Shown here piece after piece: positions 15,766 through 24,264 of a stretch of 64,000 bases of DNA. Source of the DNA: JANNNF01 sp040385825 (GTDB taxonomy: Bacteria; Pseudomonadota; Alphaproteobacteria; Rhodobacterales; Rhodobacteraceae). The notes beneath the pieces were generated by a model. That model saw only the letters and a program-made list of their open reading frames with translations. It did no database searches and was not told where the DNA came from. The stretch is taken from NCBI GenBank assembly GCA_040385825.1, contig JAZKGQ010000007.1, forward strand, positions 62,001 to 126,000, written 5' to 3'. A program made the translations under genes and the position numbers. Numbering within the stretch: the stretch's first letter is position 1; every line of letters begins with the position of its first letter.

Positions 15766-16929
15766 ATGCCCGTGATCACCTGCATCGACGATCTGAAGCG
15801 CCTGCACAAACGCCGCGTGCCCAAGATGTTTTACGATTACGCAGAATCCGGCAGCTATACCGAACAGACCTTCCGCGAGAATACCTCCGATTTCGCCAGG
15901 CTGCGGCTGCGCCAGAAGGTGGCGGTCGACATGTCGGGGCGCAGCACCACCAGCACGATGGCGGGTTTTCCCGTGGCCATGCCGGTGGCTTTGGCGCCGG
16001 TCGGGCTGACCGGCATGCAATCGGCCGACGGCGAGATCAAGGCCGCCCGCGCCGCCGCCAGGTTCGGCGTGCCCTTCACCCTGTCGACCATGAGCATCTG
16101 TTCCATCGAGGATGTGGCCGCCCATTCGCCCGCGCCCTTCTGGTTTCAGCTTTATGTGATGAGGGACGAAGATTTCGTCGATGCCATCATCGAACGCGCC
16201 CGCCGCGCGAAATGTTCGGCGCTGGTGCTGACGCTGGATCTGCAAATCCTGGGCCAGCGCCACAAGGATCTGAAGAACGGCCTGTCTGCCCCGCCGAACC
16301 TGACCGTGCCGGTGATGCTGGACCTTGCGACCAAATGGGGCTGGGGGCTGGAGATGCTGCGCACCAGGCGGCGGTCGTTCGGCAACATCGTGGGCCACGC
16401 CAAGAACGTCGGCGACACCGCCAGCCTGATGAGCTGGACCGCCGAACAGTTCGACCCGCAGCTTGACTGGGGCAAGATCGCCCGCATCCGCGACAAATGG
16501 GGCGGCAAGTTTATCCTCAAGGGCATTCTTGATGCCGACGACGCCCGCAAGGCCGCGGATTTCGGGGCCGATGCGATCATCGTGTCCAACCACGGCGGGC
16601 GGCAGCTGGACGGGGCGCTGTCCTCGATCCGCATGTTGCCGGGGATTGTGGATGCTGTGGGCGACCGGGTCGAGGTCTGGCTCGATTCCGGCATCCGGTC
16701 GGGGCAGGACGTGCTGAAGGCGCTGGCCATGGGCGCGCGCGGCACCATGATCGGGCGCAGCTACATCTACGGTCTGGGCGCCATGGGCGAGGCCGGCGTG
16801 ACCCGCGCGCTGGAGGTGATCCACAAGGAACTGGACACCTCGATGGCGCTGTGCGGCGAACGCGACGTGCGCGCCCTGCGTCGCGACAACCTGTTGATCC
16901 CCAAGGATTTCAGCGGCGACTGGGCTTAA
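15766..16929 (+). CDS. lldD: FMN-dependent L-lactate dehydrogenase / alpha-hydroxy-acid oxidase
   Basis: 387 residues, typical of LldD. The TIM-barrel enzyme oxidises L-lactate (or another 2-hydroxy acid) to the keto acid, passing electrons to the quinone pool. Seen: MFYDYAESGSYTEQTFREN (substrate Tyr), LAPVGLTGM, STMSICSIEDV, FWFQLYVMRD, TLDLQILGQRHKD, FILKGILDADDA, and the catalytic SNHGGRQLDG (His-Gly-Gly-Arg), then WLDSGIRSGQDVLKALAMGA. The residue after the Arg-binding LGQRHKDLKNG matches L-lactate enzymes. Substrate is likely but not proven; the palindrome just upstream suggests lactate-type control. Confidence 0.88.
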   Translation: MPVITCIDDLKRLHKRRVPKMFYDYAESGSYTEQTFRENTSDFARLRLRQKVAVDMSGRSTTSTMAGFPVAMPVALAPVGLTGMQSADGEIKAARAAARFGVPFTLSTMSICSIEDVAAHSPAPFWFQLYVMRDEDFVDAIIERARRAKCSALVLTLDLQILGQRHKDLKNGLSAPPNLTVPVMLDLATKWGWGLEMLRTRRRSFGNIVGHAKNVGDTASLMSWTAEQFDPQLDWGKIARIRDKWGGKFILKGILDADDARKAADFGADAIIVSNHGGRQLDGALSSIRMLPGIVDAVGDRVEVWLDSGIRSGQDVLKALAMGARGTMIGRSYIYGLGAMGEAGVTRALEVIHKELDTSMALCGERDVRALRRDNLLIPKDFSGDWA

Positions 16930-16943
16930 GGCGGCGACTGGGC

Positions 16944-18089
16944 CTAGGGCCGCGCCCGCGCCATCAGCGGGGCCAGCACCAGCACCGCCGTCAGCATGAG
17001 GGCGGCAAAGACAAAGGCAAAGCGCAGCCCGAAACTGCCCGCAATCACGCCCAGCATGGGCGGGCCGAAGAAATAGCCGAAATAGCCCAGGAAGGTTGCC
17101 CGAGCCACCGCCCGCGCGCGCGCCGCCGGGTCAGCCAGTTGCCCGACCAGCGAAAACGCCGTGGGCGCGATGACCGATGACCCCACCCCCATCACGACAA
17201 ATCCGGCATAGGCCATCGCAGGCGACATCGCCGCCGCCGCGATCAGCGCCCCCGCGCCGGACACCACCGCCCCCCCCGCCAACAGCCGGAACGGGTTGAC
17301 GCGCGCCGCCAGCCCCTGCCCCGCCAGACGCGCAAACCCCATCGTCAGCCCCATCGCGGCAGGCCCCATCGCGCCTTGTTCCGGGCTGCCGCCAAGGGTC
17401 TGCTCGATATGCAGCGCCGACCAGTTTTCGGCGGCATTTTCCGTCAGGAAGGCGATCAGCACGATGCCGCCGCCGAACACCGGGATCAGGCCCAGATGGC
17501 CCGAGGTGCCGTCCTTCGGCTTGCGCAGGCCAAGGATGGTGCCGTCGCTTTCCCATGTCAGGGCCGCCAGCACCAGCGCAAGCGCCGCCATGGCGGCCAT
17601 CACCATCCCCGGCGGCCAGGCCGCACCGCGCATCGCCCCGGTGGCAATCGCCCCCGTCGCATAGCCAAAGGAATAGGCGGCATGGCACAGGTTCATCAGA
17701 TGGATGCGCCGGTCATTCTCCAGCGCCGCCACCCGCGCGTTCATCAGCACATCGGCCAGCCCGGTGGTCGCGCCGCAAAACATCATGGCAAGCGGAAACA
17801 GCAGCAGCGACGCCGTATTGCCCGGCAGGGCAAAGGCCAGCGCCATGGTCAGAATTGCCACCGGCAAGGCCATGCGCCCCAAGCCCGCCCCGACGCGCGG
17901 GGCCACCAGCATGGCCGTCACCGCCGCCAGCGGCGTGAACAGCAGCAACGTGCCAAGCCGGGTTTCATCGACGCCCAGCATGGTCTTGATATCGGGCAGC
18001 ACGGCCGCAAAGCTGCCCCACAACACCCCCATGGCCGCAAAGGCGGCCAGCGGCGCGCGGGCGGTGGCCATCAGGGGAAGGAAACGCAT
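16944..18089 (-). CDS. Major facilitator superfamily transporter
   Basis: About 381 residues from ATG 18089 (MRFLPLMATARAPLAAFAAMG), with twelve hydrophobic segments and the YbjJ/FucP-like sugar-efflux or drug-type MFS layout. It has GVLWGSFAAVLPDIK in helix 1 and LLLFTPLAAVTAML in helix 2. An in-frame ATG at 18116 adds nine residues and is possible. It converges on lldD, whose stop is 15 bases away. Substrate unknown; no regulator or pathway neighbour helps. Confidence 0.85.
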   Translation of the reverse strand: MRFLPLMATARAPLAAFAAMGVLWGSFAAVLPDIKTMLGVDETRLGTLLLFTPLAAVTAMLVAPRVGAGLGRMALPVAILTMALAFALPGNTASLLLFPLAMMFCGATTGLADVLMNARVAALENDRRIHLMNLCHAAYSFGYATGAIATGAMRGAAWPPGMVMAAMAALALVLAALTWESDGTILGLRKPKDGTSGHLGLIPVFGGGIVLIAFLTENAAENWSALHIEQTLGGSPEQGAMGPAAMGLTMGFARLAGQGLAARVNPFRLLAGGAVVSGAGALIAAAAMSPAMAYAGFVVMGVGSSVIAPTAFSLVGQLADPAARARAVARATFLGYFGYFFGPPMLGVIAGSFGLRFAFVFAALMLTAVLVLAPLMARARP

Positions 18090-18277
18090 GAGATGGCCTT
18101 TTGCTCTTGGCCCCAAGACCTAGCGCAGCCCGCCGCCCCGGACTGTCACCCCGGCGACCTGCACCATCCCACCCGCGACGGAATCGGGGCTTGCCTGCCC
18201 GAAACACGGAAAATCCTGAACCGACTTCTGCCTTGGGGCGTCTTGGCAGGCGGCAGCGCGCAGGCTAGGATTGTCGC

Positions 18278-18900
18278 ATGATTGTTCCATTTGTCCTGTT
18301 TCTGATCTCGGGTCTGGCTGTCATTGCAGCCATTGCCATACCCGGATTGTCCGATTTCCTGCTGGTGGCTGGCCCTCGGCTGCTGCCAGCCTCTATCTGC
18401 TGCTCGTCGCGGCCTCGCGCAAACGCGCGCCCCCAACCACCCCCGATGCCCCGCCACGCTATATCGTGGTCGACGGGTCGAACGTGATGCACTGGAAAGA
18501 CGAAACCCCGCAGCTTGCCACCCTGAAAGAGGTGCTGAACCACCTGCAATTTCACGGCTACAACCCCGGCGTCGTGTTCGACGCCAACGCGGGCTACAAG
18601 ATGACGGGCCGCTATCAGCATGACCATGCCTTGGGCAAGCTGCTTGGCCTGCCCGCCGACCGGGTGATGGTGGTGCCACGCGGCACCCCCGCCGACCCGC
18701 TGGTCTTGGCCGCCGCCCGCGATCTGGGCGCGCGGATCGTGACCAATGACCGCTACCGCGACTGGGCCGACACCCACCCCGAGGTGCGCGAACCGGGCCA
18801 TCTGATCCGGGGCGGCTACCGCGAGGGGAAGCTGTGGCTGGCGCTGGAGCAAAAGCCGCCCCACATCCCCCCTTCCCATCCCCCTGATTCCCCGCTATAG
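18278..18900 (+). pseudogene. NYN/Zc3h12a-like ribonuclease gene with probable frameshift
   Basis: Two frames together make one protein. Frame one starts at ATG 18278 with a membrane segment (MIVPFVLFLISGLAVIAAIA). Frame two continues from about 18380 with ASLYLLLVAASRKR, then PRYIVVDGSNVMHW, VVFDANAGYKM and RIVTNDRYRDWA, which is the NYN/RNase Zc3h12a nuclease core with its acidic residues. The switch falls near 18370-18382 and needs one missing or extra base. Either the gene is broken or there is a sequencing error. An ATG at 18271 in frame two gives a cysteine-rich, non-hydrophobic start that looks wrong. Downstream of it comes rplY. Confidence 0.65.
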
Positions 18901-18958
18901 GCCCGCAGTCGCGCCATGCACCCTTGGAGGATGGCGGATGTATATATGGAGAGAACCT

Positions 18959-19558
18959 ATGGCACGCGAGATCCCGGATCTTGAGGCTCAGGTACGGACG
19001 GGGACAGGCAAGGGGGCCGCTCGTCAAGCCAGACGTGATGGCTACGTACCGGGCATTGTTTATGGCGGCGGCAAAGAGCCTGCCCCCATCAACCTGAAGT
19101 ACAACTATCTGCTGAAGCGTCTGCGCGCAGGCCGTTTCCTGTCGACCCTGATCAACCTGAAGGTCGAAGGCCATGATGACGTGCACGTCATCTGCCGCGG
19201 CGTGCAGCGCGATGTGGTCAAGGATCTGCCGACGCATATCGACTTCATGCGCCTGTCCGACGACAGCCGCATCAACCTGTTCATCCACGTCAACTTTGAC
19301 AATCAGGACGCCTCGCCGGGCCTGAAGCGCGGCGGCACCCTGACCGTCGTGCGTGCCGAAGTGGAACTGGAAGTGCTGGCAAGCGACATCCCGGACCACA
19401 TCACGGTCGACATGACCGGCAAGAAGATCGGTGATGTCATCCACATCAGCGACGTGGTTCTGCCGGAAGGCGCAAAGCCGACCATCGACCGCAATTTCGT
19501 GATCGCCAACGTGGCCGCCCCTGCGGGTCTGGCTGCGGCCGAAGAAGAAGAAGCATAA
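18959..19558 (+). CDS. rplY: 50S ribosomal protein L25 (Ctc form)
   Basis: 199 residues: the long two-domain form (L25/TL5/Ctc) that binds 5S rRNA. N-terminal RNA-binding domain includes VRTGTGKGAARQARRDG and PGIVYGGGKEPAPI; the beta-barrel C-terminal domain includes VLASDIPDHITVDMTGKKIGD and ends in an acidic EEEEA. Start ATG 18959 is preceded by GGAGAG at about 6 bases. Followed by pth, the usual rplY-pth pair in alphaproteobacteria. Confidence 0.97.
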   Translation: MAREIPDLEAQVRTGTGKGAARQARRDGYVPGIVYGGGKEPAPINLKYNYLLKRLRAGRFLSTLINLKVEGHDDVHVICRGVQRDVVKDLPTHIDFMRLSDDSRINLFIHVNFDNQDASPGLKRGGTLTVVRAEVELEVLASDIPDHITVDMTGKKIGDVIHISDVVLPEGAKPTIDRNFVIANVAAPAGLAAAEEEEA

Positions 19559-19578
19559 GCCCGTTACAGGGACAGCGG

Positions 19579-19609
19579 CGGGCGCGGCGGGGAAACCTTG
19601 CCGCGCCCG
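19579..19609 (+). terminator. GC-rich hairpin after rplY
   Basis: CGGGCGCGGC (19579-19588) pairs with GCCGCGCCCG (19600-19609) around an 11-base loop, followed by TTGCATTT. It may end or attenuate transcription between rplY and pth; the T run is weak. Confidence 0.5.
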
Positions 19610-19666
19610 TTGCATTTGGGGCTGGCCGCGGGCCATATCGCGGGCGAAGCAACAAAAGGGGCGGTC

Positions 19667-20359
19667 ATGCGGCTGTGGGTGGGTCTGGGCAATCCGGGCG
19701 CGAAATATGCGGGCAACCGCCACAACATCGGCTTCATGGCACTGGACCGCGTGGCCGCCGATCACGGCTTTGGCCCGTGGCGCAAGGCACATCACGGGCT
19801 GGTCAGCGAGGGGCGGCTCGGGGCCGAGAAGGTGGTGCTGCTGAAGCCAGAGACGTTCATGAACCTGTCCGGTCAGGCGGTGCAGTCGGCGGTGGCGTTC
19901 CACAAACTGGCGCTGAACGAAGTGACCGTTTTTCATGACGAGCTGGACCTTGCGCCCGGCCGCATCCGCACCAAGATGGCGGGCGGGCATGCGGGCCACA
20001 ACGGGCTGCGGTCGATCCATGCCCATCTGGGCGAGGCTTACGGACGGGTGCGTCTGGGCATCGGCCATCCGGGGCACAAGGATGCGGTGGCGGCCTATGT
20101 GCTGCATGATTTTGCCAAGGCCGATCAGGAGTGGCTCGACACCCTGCTGCGCGGAATATCGGACGGGGCCGTGGCGCTGGCTGCAGGCGATACGGCAAAG
20201 TTCCTGAACGCGGTCGCGCTGCGCACCAATCCGCCGCGCCCCTCCACCGGCGACCAACGCCCGCCGCCGCCAGTGGCGATGCCGAAAGACCCGCCGCCCG
20301 AACCGCCGCCGCAAGACAGCCGCAGCGCCCTGCAAAAGCTGCGCGATCGGTTCACCTGA
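19667..20359 (+). CDS. pth: Peptidyl-tRNA hydrolase
   Basis: 230 residues. Releases peptides from prematurely dropped peptidyl-tRNA. Seen: LWVGLGNPGAKYAGNRHNIG with the catalytic His of the NRHN motif, LLKPETFMNLSG, VFHDELDLAPG (catalytic Asp) and KMAGGHAGHNGLRS. The C-terminal 40 residues are a proline-rich tail (PPPPVAMPKDPPPEPPPQ), longer than in E. coli, common in this family of alphaproteobacteria. ATG 19667 is preceded by AAAAGGGG; the earlier ATG at 19598 is inside the terminator-like hairpin. Confidence 0.96.
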   Translation: MRLWVGLGNPGAKYAGNRHNIGFMALDRVAADHGFGPWRKAHHGLVSEGRLGAEKVVLLKPETFMNLSGQAVQSAVAFHKLALNEVTVFHDELDLAPGRIRTKMAGGHAGHNGLRSIHAHLGEAYGRVRLGIGHPGHKDAVAAYVLHDFAKADQEWLDTLLRGISDGAVALAAGDTAKFLNAVALRTNPPRPSTGDQRPPPPVAMPKDPPPEPPPQDSRSALQKLRDRFT

Positions 20360-20397
20360 CCCTGCGCTGCGGTTTTCTCTTTGCAGAAATACTCATT

Positions 20398-21414
20398 TCA
20401 ACTCCGCCCCAGCATGCCTGCCAGTGCCCGGCTGACCAGCGCTGTCACACCGGGCCGTTCCAGCGCCACAAAGGGCAAGGGCCGGCACAGTTCCATCGCG
20501 GCCACGCCGACCCGTGCGGTCAGCGCACCGTTCACCACCCCCTCGCCAAACCGACGCGACAGTTTCGACAGCACGCCGCCGCCCGCCACCGACCCGATCA
20601 TGTCATCGCTCAGGGCCACGGCCCCGGTGGCGATCAGGCTGGAAAACACCCGGCGCAGCAGGCCAAGGCTGCCGAAACTGCCCGACCTGCCGCCGTAGAT
20701 CTCGGCTATGCGGCGGATCATCCGCAGGTTGGCGTAAAGCGCCGTCGCCACATCGGCCAGCGCGATCGGCACCAGCGCCGTGACCATCGCCACCTGCCGG
20801 GTTGCGGCCTCGATCTCGGACCGGGCGGCGGCGTCCAGCGGCGCCAGCAATTCCACCTCGGCCAGCGCCAGCAGGGCGTCGGCGTCGAACACTTCGGCCT
20901 GCCGTTCCGCCAGCCGCGCGCGGCCCCAGGCATTGGCCTCGCGCGCCGCATAAAGCCGCACCAGCGCGCCAACCGCCGTCCTGGCCCCCGGCAGATCCGC
21001 CGCCATGCGCGCCTGAACCGCCGCCAGCCGCAGCCCGTCCAGCTTTGCCAGCCGGGCAAAGGCCGCCCATTCCCGCAAGGCAAGACTGGCCAGCGCCAGC
21101 AGCGCCATGGCCAGCAAGCCAAAGCCGATCCAGCCCAGAACACCATTCCGCGCCATCAGGTTGACCACAAAGTCATACGCCGCGACCGACATCGCAAAGC
21201 CCAGAAACGCACCCACGGCCCAGCGGGCAAAGCGCCACAGCCCCGACCCCGGCCGCGCCTGCACCAGCCGCGCCGCCGCCAGCATCGCAGACCCTTCGGG
21301 CAGCGCATCCGGCACCGGAGGGGCCGACGCGGGGTCGGCCTCGGTGGCGTCCCCGGTGTCGTCATAATCCAGCACGAAGGGTCTGGGCGGTCGGCTGTCC
21401 GGGTCCATCGTCAC
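20398..21414 (-). CDS. ycjF: YcjF/TIGR01620 family membrane protein
   Basis: 338 residues. A proline-rich cytoplasmic N-terminus (residues 1-60) is followed by two membrane helices (AVGAFLGFAMSVAAYDFVV and LGWIGFGLLAMALLALASLAL), then the DUF697-like C-terminal region with IALADVATALYANLRMIRRIAEIYG. Start GTG 21414 overlaps the ycjX stop as GTGA, with ATG 21408 an alternative. ycjX-ycjF pairs are conserved and stress-related in proteobacteria; the biochemical role is not known. Confidence 0.88.
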   Translation of the reverse strand: MTMDPDSRPPRPFVLDYDDTGDATEADPASAPPVPDALPEGSAMLAAARLVQARPGSGLWRFARWAVGAFLGFAMSVAAYDFVVNLMARNGVLGWIGFGLLAMALLALASLALREWAAFARLAKLDGLRLAAVQARMAADLPGARTAVGALVRLYAAREANAWGRARLAERQAEVFDADALLALAEVELLAPLDAAARSEIEAATRQVAMVTALVPIALADVATALYANLRMIRRIAEIYGGRSGSFGSLGLLRRVFSSLIATGAVALSDDMIGSVAGGGVLSKLSRRFGEGVVNGALTARVGVAAMELCRPLPFVALERPGVTALVSRALAGMLGRS

Positions 21415-22826
21415 AACCTGTCTCCGATCAGGAATTCTGCCGCCCGGTCCAGCCGGATATGCGGGGGGCCGATGCCCGGTTGCAGGGTCAGCCGCGCGGG
21501 CGCAAAGCCCATCAGGCCGAATTCCGCATCGAGCCAGCGGTCCGCCCCGCCCCGCGCGGCGTTCAGCAGATGGGCAGGATCGCCGGGCAGACGCCCCGGA
21601 TACATCGCGGCCTGCTTGCCCGTTGCCAGCAACCGCCCCCGCACGGCGGGCAAGGCCTCGCCGCCCCGGTCCACCATTTCCTCGACCGTCGCGCGCAACG
21701 AGGCCAGCGACAGCGCCATCGTCGCCGCCCCGGCAAAATCGGCGCGGCCCTTGGCCTCGCGCAGCATGGCGGTGGTGATCGCAGTCAGCGCGGCATGTTG
21801 GGTGTGGTGCAGATGGTCGGCCTTGGTGGCCGCAAACAAGATGCGCTCTACCCGCCGCCCGCCCAGCAAACCAGTCAGCCAGCCATTGCGGCCGGGACGG
21901 AACGCGGCCAGCACTTCGGCCATGGTGCGGCGCAGATCCTCCAGCGCCGCTGGTCCCTGATGGATCGCGCCCAGCACATCCATCAGCACCACCTGCCGGT
22001 CGATCCGGGCGAAATGATCGCGGAAAAACGGGGTGACGACACGGGATTTATAGGCCTCGAACCTGCGGTCCATTTCCCGCCACAGACTGCCGCGCGGGGC
22101 CTGCGCGGGTTTTGGCAAGGGCGCAAAGGTCAGCACCGGACTGCCCGCCAGATCGCCCGGCAGCAAGAACCGCCCCGGCGTGCAGTCCGACCAGCCCGCT
22201 GCGCGGGCCGCAGTCAGATAGGCGGTGAAGGTTGCGGCAAGCTCTGCCGCGCGGGGTTCTTGCAGCCGCAGACTGGCATCCTCGGCGCGGGCCACCGCCA
22301 TGAAGCCCGCAGCCTCGCGGCGTCTGGCCAGCCGGTCCAGCGTTTCTTCCGACCATTGGCTGTAGGACTTTTCCAACAAGGAAAGGTCCAGAAGCCACTC
22401 TCCTGGATAGTCCACAATATCCAGATGCAACATGCGTGGTCCCGTCAGCCCGGCCAGAAACCCGTTCGGCCGCACCCGGAACGACAGGCGCAATTCGCTG
22501 ATCGCGCGGGTCGAGTCCGGCCAATGCGGGTCTGGTCCGGTCATTGCCGCCAGATGGCCTTCATAGTCGAAACGGGGCAAGGTGTCGTCGGGCTGCGGTT
22601 GCAGATGCACGGCCTCAATCCGTCCTTGTGACTGGGCGCTCAGTTGCGGCATCCGGCCCCGGTCCAGCAGGTTGGCGACAAGGCTGGTGATGAACACGGT
22701 CTTGCCCGCGCGGGACAGGCCCGTCACCCCCAAGCGCAGGACCGGTTCAAGGAACGCGCCAGAGACTGACGCCACAGCCCCTTCGATTCCGCGCGAAATT
22801 CCGTCCGTTATGCTGTAAAGCGGCAC
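21411..22826 (-). CDS. ycjX: YcjX family P-loop ATPase/GTPase
   Basis: 471 residues from GTG 22826 (VPLYSITDGISRGIEGAV), matching the E. coli YcjX length. The P-loop is LGVTGLSRAGKTVFITSL near residues 32-50, a DUF463 hallmark, and LHLDIVDYPGEWLLDL is the switch/Walker B region. NTPase of unknown cellular role; in enterobacteria its homologue belongs to the phage-shock regulon. No good ATG exists: the frame upstream reads through the truA promoter and opposite-strand coding. Coupled to ycjF downstream. Confidence 0.9.
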   Translation of the reverse strand: MPLYSITDGISRGIEGAVASVSGAFLEPVLRLGVTGLSRAGKTVFITSLVANLLDRGRMPQLSAQSQGRIEAVHLQPQPDDTLPRFDYEGHLAAMTGPDPHWPDSTRAISELRLSFRVRPNGFLAGLTGPRMLHLDIVDYPGEWLLDLSLLEKSYSQWSEETLDRLARRREAAGFMAVARAEDASLRLQEPRAAELAATFTAYLTAARAAGWSDCTPGRFLLPGDLAGSPVLTFAPLPKPAQAPRGSLWREMDRRFEAYKSRVVTPFFRDHFARIDRQVVLMDVLGAIHQGPAALEDLRRTMAEVLAAFRPGRNGWLTGLLGGRRVERILFAATKADHLHHTQHAALTAITTAMLREAKGRADFAGAATMALSLASLRATVEEMVDRGGEALPAVRGRLLATGKQAAMYPGRLPGDPAHLLNAARGGADRWLDAEFGLMGFAPARLTLQPGIGPPHIRLDRAAEFLIGDRL

Positions 22827-22931
22827 ATGCGCATCCTTGACCAATCCTGTGCAACATAGGCAGACCCCGGCCGCATTGGTAGGGGTAACGCCGCGCTTGC
22901 AGGACGGGTTCCGGCGCGCTAACAGCCAGCC

Positions 22932-23726
22932 ATGACGCAGCGCTATGCCCTGAAGATCGACTATGACGGCGGCCCCTTCGCGGGCTGGCAGCGGCAGGCG
23001 CAGGGGCAGGCCTCGGTGCAAGGGGCGGTCGAGGCCGCGCTTGCCCGGCTGGAACCGGGCGATCACACCATCGCCGCCGCAGGCCGCACCGATGCCGGGG
23101 TGCATGCGACGGGGCAGGTGGCGCATTGCGATCTGGCCCGCGACTGGGATGGGTTCCGTCTGTCCGAGGCGCTGAACTGGCACCTGCGCCCTGCCCCGGT
23201 GGCCATCACGGCGGCGGTGCGGGTGGACCCCGATTTCCACGCACGGTTTTCGGCCATGGAACGGCGCTATCTGTTCCGGCTGGTGGCACGGCGCGCGCCG
23301 GTGACGCATGACCGTGGGCTGGTCTGGCAGGTGCTGCGCCCGCTTGATCTGGCGGCGATGCAGGCAGGCGCCTCGCATCTGGTGGGCCAGCACGATTTCA
23401 CCACTTTCAGATCTTCGATGTGTCAGGCCAAAAGCCCGGTCAAGACACTGGATGAAATTGCAATAACCGAACATGCTGTTCCGGATGGCACCGAATACCG
23501 CTTTGCCCTGCGCGCCCGCAGTTTTCTGCACAATCAGGTGCGGTCGATTGTCGGCACGCTGGAACGGGTGGGGGCGGGCGCTTGGGCACCGGGTCAGGTG
23601 CACGAGGCCTTGCAGGCCCGCGACCGCGCCGCCTGTGGCCCGGTCTGCCCGCCGCAAGGGCTGTATCTGGTGGGGGTGGGCTATCCGGTGGACCCGTTTG
23701 CCGGGCCAATCTCAAAGGGGGGATGA
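22932..23726 (+). CDS. truA: tRNA pseudouridine(38-40) synthase
   Basis: 264 residues. Converts uridines 38-40 of the tRNA anticodon arm to pseudouridine. Seen: KIDYDGGPFAGWQRQ, the catalytic Asp in AAGRTDAGVHATGQV, FHARFSAMERRYLFRLV, HDFTTFRSSMCQAKSPVKT, and SFLHNQVRSIVGTLERVG. Divergent from ycjX with about 105 bases between. It ends in a TGA overlapping the next ATG. Confidence 0.97.
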   Translation: MTQRYALKIDYDGGPFAGWQRQAQGQASVQGAVEAALARLEPGDHTIAAAGRTDAGVHATGQVAHCDLARDWDGFRLSEALNWHLRPAPVAITAAVRVDPDFHARFSAMERRYLFRLVARRAPVTHDRGLVWQVLRPLDLAAMQAGASHLVGQHDFTTFRSSMCQAKSPVKTLDEIAITEHAVPDGTEYRFALRARSFLHNQVRSIVGTLERVGAGAWAPGQVHEALQARDRAACGPVCPPQGLYLVGVGYPVDPFAGPISKGG

Positions 23727-24214
23727 TGCCGACACGACCCGATCCGGTTGCCGCCGCCGATGATGAGGCCCGTCAGATGGCAAGATCATTGATGGCCGCC
23801 GCCCACGCCGCCCTTGCCTGGACCGACCCCGACACCGGCACCCCCGGCATTTCGCGCATCGCCTTTGGGCTGGCGCCGGATGGCGGGCCGCTGACCCTGA
23901 TCTCCGGCCTTGCGCCGCATTTCGCCGCCCTGCGCGCAAACCCCGCCTGTGCCGTGATGCTGGGCGAACCGGGTGACAAGGGTGATCCGCTGACCCATCC
24001 GCGCCTGATGATCCGGGCCGTGGCGGTTTTCATCGCGCCCGATGCCGCAGACCGGCCCGCCTTGCGCGACCATTGGCTGACCCATCATCCCAAGGCGAAA
24101 CTCTATATCGATTTTGCCGATTTCGCGCTGGTGCGCCTGATGCCGCAATCGGCGCTGCTGAACGGCGGCTTTGCCCGCGCCTACCGCCTGGCCCCCGCCG
24201 ATCTGATGGCATAG
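23723..24214 (+). CDS. Pyridoxamine 5'-phosphate oxidase-like FMN-binding protein
   Basis: 163 residues of the split-barrel PPOX/HugZ-like family: ISRIAFGLAPDGGPLTLISGLAPHFAALRANPACAVMLGEPGDKGD is the flavin-binding barrel segment (read as adjoining motifs), then HPRLMIRAVAVF and HPKAKLYIDFADFALVRL. Members bind flavin or haem; the exact substrate is unclear. The start ATG 23723 overlaps the truA stop (ATGA), so it is coupled to truA. A GGGGCAGCC/GGCTGCCCC hairpin follows the stop. Confidence 0.82.
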   Translation: MMPTRPDPVAAADDEARQMARSLMAAAHAALAWTDPDTGTPGISRIAFGLAPDGGPLTLISGLAPHFAALRANPACAVMLGEPGDKGDPLTHPRLMIRAVAVFIAPDAADRPALRDHWLTHHPKAKLYIDFADFALVRLMPQSALLNGGFARAYRLAPADLMA

Positions 24215-24235
24215 GGGCAGCCAACCGGCTGCCCC
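24214..24235. terminator. Hairpin between convergent genes
   Basis: GGGGCAGCC-AACC-GGCTGCCCC directly after the stop of the PPOX-like gene, a 9-bp perfect stem with a 4-base loop. No T run on either side, so a factor-assisted end or mRNA 3'-protecting hairpin is likelier than a classic terminator. Confidence 0.5.
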
Positions 24236-24264
24236 ACACAATCAAACTGGCCCCAAGAAAACCG

